Shown: one piece after another, positions 55,397-64,000 of the stretch
Layout of the letters: each line of letters opens with the position of its first letter
Position numbering within the stretch: the stretch's first letter is position 1
NCBI GenBank assembly: GCA_036023115.1
Contig: JAYKKT010000061.1
Location: forward strand, 14,157,001 to 14,221,000
Direction: 5' to 3'
Origin: Brasenia schreberi
Lineage: Eukaryota > Streptophyta > Magnoliopsida > Nymphaeales > Cabombaceae
DNA: 64,000 nt
Notes under the pieces: model-generated
Seen by the model: only the letters and a program-made list of their open reading frames with translations
Told to the model about the DNA's origin: nothing
Databases searched by the model: none
Translations under genes and position numbers: made by a program

Positions 55397-57007
55397 AATA
55401 CATACCCCTATGACTCTATATCCATAGTCACAGAGTCTAATAGTTGTATCCAAATTAATTTCATGTAGAAAAAGACTGATACTTTGCTTCTGGAGCATGA
55501 TTATTGAGATTTTGTTCATTCACAACTATGGTTTATAAAGGCAACAACATTTTTTTGTACTTTCATGATTCTACATGCTTCTTTAAAAACCTCTTTCTAG
55601 AGTTCCTAGTCTTCCAACTTCCATAGCTTATTCTTTGGATATTGTCACTCCTCCAATCACATAATCAACTTTCAATCTCACCGATTTTCATATTGAGGAG
55701 TTGCCCTTAACTTGGGAAGTCTTTGTGATGCCGTTTTGCCCAAACTTTATTCATCCTTGGCTCACAACCAATCAACCGTATGTTGACTCAGTAGATAGGA
55801 TAAAGAACCAGAAATATCATGTTATCTTTATAACATGACCTTATCATGTTGTCATATCTGACCAAACAATTCGACAACAATGCTTCCTAATTTTTTATCT
55901 TTATGGATTTCTTGATACAACTGCTAAGAATTCCCTTTTCAATTGATGTCTCCCACTGTTGTTGATGTTGTAGCAATCACGAGTCTCCTCATCAATGGTG
56001 TTGACCCTTCCTTCTTCTTTTTTTTTTCTTTCTTTCAAAGAATCTTTCTTACAAAGGATTCTTAGAGGTCAAAGTGTGTTAGTTAAGAATGTGACTTAAG
56101 ATGAACATACTAGCTTTCTTCTATTCTAGCTATACAAGTCCATTGTGTGCTCCAATAGCATTGCAATCGCAGAGGAGCATCGTGTCATTGTTGAGTCTTT
56201 AGTATTTGACTGCTATTTTGGTTTTTCTTTATTTTTTCAAAGTACTTTTTCTAAGGTATACACGCTTTCCTCTTCAAGCTCTAGAACAGAAAAACCCCTA
56301 CCACTATCTCTACTCCATGATGGTTTACTAGTGTTGGATATACCTATTTATCCTTTGAGTCATGAAAATTTTGTTACTCGATAGTTATCGAAATACTATC
56401 TAGTTCCATTTGCATCTCTCCCTTGGAGTGGTAAGGATTTTCCTCCTCTTTGGATTTGCTGAATAGGGTTGGTGTGCCATCGTCTTCCAACAATCGAATA
56501 ATGGCCGAGTGGTATTTTACAAATTGTATAGCCTATCAATTCAAGCCTGTCCAAGAAATCCTTGACCCCATTTATCTGACAAAGGTATTAGCAGAAGACA
56601 TAGCAACATCAAATTTGGCAACGGTTGTGATGGCTAAAGGCAGCATGCAACTCATTGAGAAGTTTCCTTTTGGTATCTTCACAACTAATATAGAAAATAC
56701 TATTGAATATGAAAACTAGGGCTCTTAGACCGCTTATGTCATCTTTGATAAAGAACTAGTGTATTTTCTACACAATCAGTACATTAAGTATTTCTACATA
56801 TTAGAAAATCATTGCATAGGGGATACACATCAATCTTTCATAATCATGCACATTAGGTACCTTTGCACAGTCCATTTCCATGATCCATTAAAAATCTGCA
56901 TCCTAGTAAAATCTTCTTGTTAGGTAAAATTTTGCCAGTTAATTAAATTTTCTGCATATTGATTGCATCAATTCCTTCAATATTTAATCCTTGCACACTA
57001 GCTAAAC
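55397..57007 (+). repeat. Tandem-array unit 1: Y tail and segment X
   Basis: 55408-55520 matches the end of segment Y (CTATGACTC-ATAT-CATAGTC, CCAAATTAATTTCA). 55520 to about 56760 matches X of unit 3 (60709-62040). Shared words include CTTTCTAGA-TTCCTAGT, AAGTCTTTGTGATG, and near the end a short open frame 56450-56719 with QEI.DPIYLT..LA..I.TSNLA.VV.AKG, also present at 61840-61990. That conserved peptide suggests X was once coding, but I do not recognise it. Unit 1 is cut on its left by the RTE LINE and lacks segment Z. Confidence 0.7.
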
Positions 57008-59564
57008 TTATTCCATGTAGCAAATTCTTTTGAATAAAATTTCTTATGTCGATCTTCATGATTCCTATTCATATTGACTACATCGATGTCCATATCCATT
57101 TCATTAGGGTTCCATACATATTAACTAAGTTGCCATTGCATAGTTCATTTGCATCAATTTTATTATTCTCGTTACTCATTAAAATTATATAATAGTTCAA
57201 TCAGCCCCATTAATATTTAGTTAAAACCTTATCCTAGCCTAACCCCTTAGAACCCAAACCTATTAGCTTGTTGTCCCATCTAGCGAATTTAACTCATAAG
57301 TCAAAACTGCACCTTGAACCCATAAAAGATAGGAATTCCCCTTTATACTCACCTATCCTTTCAAGTGTGCAAAAATAATACCTTAATTAGCCAAGTAGAT
57401 CGTTAGCTAAGAGGACGACCCTTCCTTGATGGAGTAAGACCCCACTATGCAAAATGGGATGGCTAAAGATGAATTCTCATGGACTTAAGTTTAATTTGTT
57501 CTGTTTTCTTAAGTTGGTTGTATTTATAAGTTGACGTTTCACATAACCAAATTTTGCATACCTGACAACCTATGTTATCCAAGATCCTACCAACCGCCCC
57601 CCAAGTTCATCAAGTCCAACACTTTTAGTTTACAAGGCAATGATATTCGAATATAACATAAGCAAGGCCATACTTTTACATAATTAAGTTAAAAAATCCA
57701 TGTCTCACGTATACCACCTAGCACCATCTCCTAAGCCCAATGTATCCCTTTAGTGCTACCTTATAGTCTTTATAACTTCATATCAATCAATATTATATGG
57801 TCAATGTAAATATGAAGATCACATACCCAAATCCATCCTTCAACCCACTTTATTTTAAAGCAATTTATTACTCTCATTGATTTACCACGTTAACTCCACG
57901 TGTTGTATAACACGAAATGAGATACCGCATCTACACATAATTCTTTTCAGAGCCGGGTGTTTCTCAATTTTCAACACTTTTGACCTTTTGTCACATACCT
58001 TTCAGTACTTTTTTAACTAACATATTCCATCTATGACTCCATATTCATAGTCATTAATAGTACGAGTCGTATCCAAATTAATTTCACATGAAAAAATGCA
58101 CTTGAGATTTAGTTTATTCATAGTTTGGGTTCATGAAAGAAAAATTGTACCTTTCTGCCCCCACTCATTGTGTACATATTCTCCTTTTTCTATATTGTCC
58201 ACCTATATGCATAATTATGATAATGATTCTTAAAAAGGTAAGCTTTCTTAATAGTTGATCCTTCTATCATCTCTCCATTTGATATCACCATCAATTATAG
58301 GTAATTATTCCTGAAGCTCCAACGCGACTCTAGATTTAGAAAAGAAGTCTCTTTTTAATGACTTCTAGTTCAACCAAGATGGTTCCTGAAGCAAAGCCCA
58401 AAGCCTCTACTTCGACCAAGATGGTTCCTGAAGCAAAGCCCAAAGCCTCTACTTCGACTATGATAATTACCATACTCTTTTAAGGGGTGGACTACATCTC
58501 TAATCTAACCACAACTACCGCTACACGTTGTTAGGGTTCTTCTTCATCTCTATTAACCGAGGAAACTCTTGATTTGGAAACTCAAGTCGAGGTTGCTGTA
58601 ACCTCAATCTTGACAATCATAACTAAGACAACTCCTACTAAGGATACTTGAAAAACCATTCACGGAGAGACTCAAGCCAAGGCTTTTGTGGTCCCAAGAT
58701 TCAAGAGGGCTCTTGTTCATGTTTCTATCACTCTCCCGCTTGTATAGTGGGTAGCAACCACAACTCCTTGGCTAGAATTTGCTCTTAGGGTGGTGTTGCA
58801 GAGGCTCCTCGAGAGGAGACTCCAATCAATATGGTTATTCCGAACGATGATATTGTTGTGCTAATAGAAGAAGTCATGCCTCTGCCACTCTTAAGAATCA
58901 ATTTTGATATAGAGTTCATTCAGACTATACTCAATAAGGATTTTGAGGAAGGGCTAAGTCTTTAAGACACTCTTTCTTCTACCCCTTACAAACGTCTATA
59001 AATCTAGACGTACATCTCCGTACTTGACAAGTTTGCTTTGATCTACAAAGGAGCATGAATTATCAATTGCCCAGGACCTCTATGAACCATCAATGTCTGT
59101 CAGATCATTTTTTTAGGTTGGATTGTCTTGCACAATAGTGAGCTCTATCGAGGATGTCTCATGATAGATTTCAATCTTATGCTTTCAATTTATGAGATAA
59201 CATTGACCGATGTCAAGAAGCTCATGAGCAAATTAACCTCCTCGAATACAACTTTCTTTCTTTCGAGAAGCTGCTTGCTTATGACACAATTTGCCTCCCT
59301 CAATGACTCCTTGGCCCTATAGTACTAATAGCTAAGAAAACCTATTAGAGCTTATAAAGTGGAACAACGAGAATCATGGGATTTAGAGGAGACCTATTTG
59401 AATTCTTTCTCAAGAAACCAATTGCCGAAAGAATGGCGAATGACCGAGAATCACGTAGCTCTCAAACGGGATTATAAGGAGTGTCAAATGACCATTGTCT
59501 GACACAAACTCACATGTTTGGTAGCTTCTTCTGCCTTTAATAAGGTTTTTACTTCAGGATAGAG
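57008..59564 (+). repeat. Tandem-array unit 2: segment Y joined directly to Z
   Basis: Y (57008-58133) starts TTATTCCATGTAG and Z (58134-59564) starts at CTTTCTGCCCCCACTCATTG. In unit 3 the two are separated by X, so X is missing here. Z carries broken coding-like text, for example FIQTILNKDFEEGLSL near 58916 and ALKRDYKECQMTI near 59460, compatible with the C-terminal coiled region of a retroelement or transposon protein, not identified. A 42 bp tandem duplication lies at 58374-58457. Confidence 0.75.
58374..58457. repeat. 42 bp tandem duplication within segment Z of unit 2
   Basis: CCAAGATGGTTCCTGAAGCA and onward to CCTCTACTTCGA occurs twice without gap. Unit 3 has a single diverged version near 62365, so the duplication is younger than the unit duplication. 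Confidence 0.9.
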
Positions 59565-62500
59565 TTATTCCATGTAGTAAATTCTTTTGAATAAAATCTC
59601 TTATGTCGATCTTCATGATTCCTATTCATATTAACTACATCTATGTCCATATCCATTTCATTAGGATTCCATACATATTAACTAAGTTGCCATTGCATAA
59701 TTCATTTGCATCGATTTTATTAGTCTCTTTACTCATTAAATTATATACTAGTTCAATCAGCCCCATTAATATTTAGTTAAAACCTTATCCTAGCCTAACC
59801 CCTTAGAACCCAAACCTATTAGCTTGTTGTCCCATCTACCCAATTTAACTCCTAAGTCAAAACTGCACCTTGCACCCATAGAAGATAGGAATTCCCCTTT
59901 ATACTCACCTATCCTCTCAAGTGTGCAAAAATATAAGCTTAATTAGCCAAGTAGATCGTTAACTAAGAGGACGACCCTTCCTTGATCGTTATACTCACCT
60001 ATCCTCTCAAGTGTGAAAAATGGGACGGCTAAAGATGAATTCTCACGTACTTAAGTTTCATTTGTTCTATTTTTTTAAGTAGGTTGCATTTATAAGTTGA
60101 CATTCCACATAACCAAAATTTTGCATACTTGACAACCTATGTTGTCCAAGATCCTACCAACCGCCCCCTAGTTCATCAAGTCCAACACTTTTGGTTTACA
60201 AGGCAATGATATTTGAATATAACATAAGCAAGGCCATACTTTTACATAATTAAGTTCGAAAATCCTTGTCTCATGTATACAACCACCTAGCGCCATCTCC
60301 GAAGCCCAATGTATCCCCTTTGGGCTACCTTCTAGGCTTTATACCTCCATATCAATCAATATTAAATGCTCAATGTGAATATGAAGATCTCATACCCAAA
60401 TCCATCATCAAACCCACTTTATTTTAAAGCAATTTGTTACTCTCATTGGTTTACCACGTTAACTACATGTGTGTTGTATAATGCAAAATGAGATACTAAA
60501 TGCATCTACCCATAAATCTTTTGGGAGCCGGGTGTTTCTCAATTTTCAACACTCTTGACCTTCTGTTACATACCTTCCAGTATTTTTTTAACTGACATAT
60601 TCCATCTACGACTCCATATTCATAGTCATTAATATTACGAGTCATATCCAAATTAATTTCACATGAAAAATTGCACTTCAGATTTAGTTTATTCATAGTT
60701 TGGATTCATAAATGCTACAACTCTTTTTAGAACTTTCATACTATCGTTAATAGTATGAGTCGTATCCAACTCTTTTTTGAACTCTTCTTCGAGAACCCTC
60801 TTTCTAGATTTCCTAGTAGTCCTACTTTCATGGCTTTTCCTTTGGATACTGTCATTGTTTCAATCACATAATCAACTCTTAGTCTCACCAATTTTATATT
60901 GTGGAGTTTCCCTTGATTCAAGAAGTCTTTGTGATGTCTTCTTGCGCAAACTTTATCCATCTTTAGCCCAAGACAAATTAATTATATGTTGACTGGGTAG
61001 ATAGGGTTAACAACCACAAACACCTTTGGATGCAATGAATATCTATGACCTTTTCATGTTATCTTGTGTGACCATACAATTTGAGTATAATATTCTCTAA
61101 TTTCTTGTCTTTTTGGATTTCTCAATAGAACCCCTTCCAAATGATGCCTCCCACCATTGTTTATGTTAAGGCAATCACGAGTCTATGGATCATTGGTGTC
61201 AACCCTTTCTCATTAGATTCTTCCTCTTAATGTGACTCAAGACTAAAAGTGAGTTTTCTTTTCTTCTAGCTATGCATGTCTATTATCTTCTCCAATAGAA
61301 TTGTGCTCGCCAAGGAGAATCACATCATTAATAAGGCTTTGTTTTTTCACTATCCTTATATTTTTTTTCTTTTCTTGAAGTACTTTTTTGTAGGTATACA
61401 TACTTTCCTCTCTCAACTCCTGAATAGGAAAACCTCTAATTCTCTCTACACCATGGTGGTTTCTCTAGTATGGGATATACATGTACTTTTTTTGTTTGAA
61501 CCCTCTTTTCCTCCATGGTCAAATTAACCTTAAAAAGTAAAAATTCTTTTTAGGTAGAGTTTTATTAAAACTCTAATCTCAAACAAGGGACACTATCAAT
61601 ATGCCTTGATAAACAGCTCTATTTGGAGTTTGATAATAATTATGACTTTAATCCATTGAGTCATGAATTTCTTTAAATCAATAGATGCAAAAAAGACTAT
61701 CCAGTTCCATTCACATATCTTCCTCAGAGTGATAATGATTCTCATGCTCTCAAGATTTGCAGATGGGGTTGGTCCACCAATCGAACAATCACCAAAATTA
61801 ATTTTCAAAATATCTAACCATCAATTTGGGCTTGTCCAAGAAATCCCTTACCCCATTTATTTGACCGAGATATTAATAGGTTATATAGTAACATCAAATT
61901 TGGCAGTGGTTGTGGTGACTAAAGGCAACCTACAACTAAGGAAGAAGCTTCCTAGCTTCACACCTAATCCAGGAAACACTATTGAGTATGAGGAGTGATG
62001 TTGTTCGACAATTTGCCTTCTTTGATAAATGACTGAAGGATTTTATATGTACTTTACTAGTTTGACACCTATTGAGCCATGTTCAAAACATGTACGGACC
62101 AATCAAAACATGTTACCACAAGACATCCTTATTCTAACCTTTCTGCCCCCACTCATTGTGTACATATTCTCCTTTCTTTATATTATCCACCTATATACAT
62201 ATAATTATGATCATGATTCTTAAAAAGGTAAGCTTTATTAGTAGTTGATCCTTCTATCATGTCTCCTTTTGATATCCCATCGATTGTAGATAATTATTCC
62301 TGAAGCTCCAACACGGCTCTAGATTTTGAAAAGAAGTCTTTCTTTAGTGACTTATAGTTCGACTAAGATGGTTGGTCAATCAAAGCCCAAAGCCTCTACT
62401 TCGACTATAAAAATTACCATACTCTTTTAAGGGGTGGACTACGTCTCTAATCTAACCACAACTACCAGTGCACCTATTAGGGTTCTTCTTCATCTCTGTT

Positions 62501-63468
62501 AACTGAGGAAACTCTTGATTTGGAAACTCAAGTCGAGGTTGTTGTAACCTCAATCTTGACAATCATAACTGAGACAACTCCTAACAGGGATACTTGAAAA
62601 AACCTTCATGGAGAGACTTAAGCTGAGGCCTTTGTGGTCCCAAGATTTGAGAGGGCTCTCGTTCATGTTTCTATCACTCTCACGCTTCTATAGTGGGTAG
62701 CAACCACAACTCCTTGGCTAGAATTTGCTCGTAGGGTGGTGGTGTTGTAGAGGCTCCTCGAGAGGAGACTCCAATCAATATGGTTATTCCGAACGATGAT
62801 GTTGTTGTGCTAATAGAAGAAGTCATGCCTCCTACACTCCTAAGAATTAATATTGATATAGAATTCTTTCAAACTGTACTCAATAAGGATTTTGAGGCAG
62901 GGGTAAGTCTTTAAGACACTCATTGTTCTACACCTTACAAACATGGTATAAATCTAGACATACATCTCTGTGCTTGACAAGTTTGCTTTGACCTACAAAG
63001 GATCATCAATTGTCAATTGCCCAAGACCTCTATGAACCATCAATGTTTGCCAGATCACTATTTTAGGTTGGATTGTCTTGCACAACAATGAGTTGTATGA
63101 GATAACATAGACCAATGTCAAGAAACTCATGAGCAAATTAACCTCCTTGAATACAACTTTCTCTCTTTCGAGAAGCTGCTTCCCTTACTACACAATTTAC
63201 CTCTCTCAATGATTGCTTGGCCCTATAGTACTAATAGCTAAGAGAACCTATTGGAGCTTATAAAGAGGAACAACGAGAACTATGGGATTTAGAGGAGACC
63301 TATTTGAATTCTCTCTCAAGAAACCAATTGCCAAAAGAATGGCTAACGACCGAAAATCACATTGCTCTCAAACGGGATTATGAGAAGTGTCAAATGACCA
63401 TTGTCCAACACAAACTGACATGATTGGTAGCTTCTTCTCCCTTTATCAAGGTTTTTACTTCAAGATAG
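59565..63468 (+). repeat. Tandem-array unit 3: complete Y-X-Z
   Basis: Y (59565-60708), X (60709-62133) and Z (62134-63468) are all present, about 3.9 kb. Y again starts TTATTCCATGTAG, directly after the Z end of unit 2 (CAAGGTTTTTACTTCA-GATAGA in both). Differences from units 1 and 2 are scattered substitutions and short indels, including a small rearranged patch near 59985-60018 where TATACTCACCTATCCTCTCA is repeated. No intact gene. After 63468 the array similarity ends. Confidence 0.8.
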
Positions 63469-64000
63469 ATGTTTTTTCTTAAAGATAGACAGTCATCCTG
63501 TGCTTATCATACTTTTATAATTCTTTTGAGAATTAAATATACACCCATTTTTTTATTCATCAAATTCATTAAATAAACTATCATTTCAACATTGAAGGAT
63601 AATACTTAGTTCAAGTATTTCTTAATTATGCTCCTCAAATGTTCTTCTCAGTCAATCTTTTCTAACCTGTAAGCTCTTCTTGGTACCACCTTCAATACTA
63701 TGTATGAATCCATCTCAATTGTTAGACCACTTTGGAAAATGTTGATCTTTGAGAACTATTGATAAGATAGGCTTCCAAAATAAATCCCTTTCTCCATATT
63801 GTTTTAGTCGAATATTATATATGAGATTTAAGCTATTTGACTGATGCATCCATGTTTTGGTCTTTGATGATAAGGGATCAGTATGAAAGTGTGTGATTTA
63901 AGCAGTATTTTTTAAAATAATATTACAGTTTTGACCACCGTTTTCTTATGTAATGACCGCGATGCAAATAATCGTAATTTTTGGTGCCGGTAGCTGTAGT
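63469..64000. other. Unassigned DNA at window end
   Basis: No gene, repeat or RNA recognised. Confidence 0.3.

Noticed and set aside
57008..60708. Segment Y as the two LTRs of one retrotransposon with Z as the internal part
   Set aside because: Y has no TG...CA termini, no PBS or polypurine tract beside it, and the Y-X-Z order in unit 3 fits a tandem unit better. Not fully excluded.

Overview
This is a window of angiosperm nuclear DNA. The evidence is a mosaic of plant retroelements (Ty1/copia, Ty3/gypsy, L1 and RTE-type LINEs), plant-style LTRs with a TATA box and an initiator-Met primer-binding site, one intact plant-type RING-H2 gene, and a block of about 9 kb of decayed plastid DNA flanked by nuclear repeats. 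Base composition is AT-rich, and most coding-like stretches are broken. I cannot name the species.

Layout. 1-9.07 kb: a degraded gypsy gag-protease remnant; a fragment of a long gypsy-type LTR; a Copia element (Copia-1) with 5' LTR, PBS, leader, gag, protease, integrase and the start of RT; a second Copia piece (Copia-2) fused to it; then an antisense RTE LINE piece. 9.98-12.39 kb: a 2.4 kb solo LTR on the minus strand. 12.7-13.0 kb: a tandemly duplicated alpha/beta-hydrolase-like exon. 15.5-19.6 kb: an RTE 3' end, then a minus-strand Copia-3 (RT end, RNase H, 3' LTR) fused to another RTE piece. 22.9-24.6 kb: the one convincing intact nuclear gene, a RING-H2 E3 ligase on the minus strand. 24.85-26.1 kb: a probable CACTA-type DNA transposon remnant. 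28.2-32.4 kb: an L1 LINE on the minus strand, split by a 2,217 bp plus-strand solo LTR with a perfect 5 bp target-site duplication. 37.9-38.6 kb: a broken gene for a membrane protein I do not recognise. 43.9-44.2 kb: a gypsy RT scrap.

44.78-53.83 kb is plastid-derived (NUPT) and collinear with the usual angiosperm order: clpP, 5'-rps12, rpl20, rps18, rpl33, psaJ, trnP, trnW, petG, petL, psbE-psbF-psbL-psbJ. clpP, rps12, rpl20, rps18, psaJ, trnW and psbE carry frameshifts or indels. rpl33, trnP, petG, petL, psbF, psbL and psbJ still read cleanly. These are copies of photosystem, cytochrome b6f and plastid-ribosome genes and are presumably silent in the nucleus.

53.83-55.40 kb abuts the NUPT: the longest RTE LINE copy, which keeps one frame over about 1.5 kb with three stops. 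55.4-63.47 kb is a diverged tandem array of a roughly 3.9 kb non-coding-looking unit (segments Y-X-Z) with segments missing from the first two units.

No new biological system with a defended function is visible. The most informative features are the nesting and junction structures: solo LTRs with target duplications, RTE pieces sitting at three separate breakpoints, a templated-insertion scar at 19.5-19.6 kb, and uneven decay along the plastid insert.
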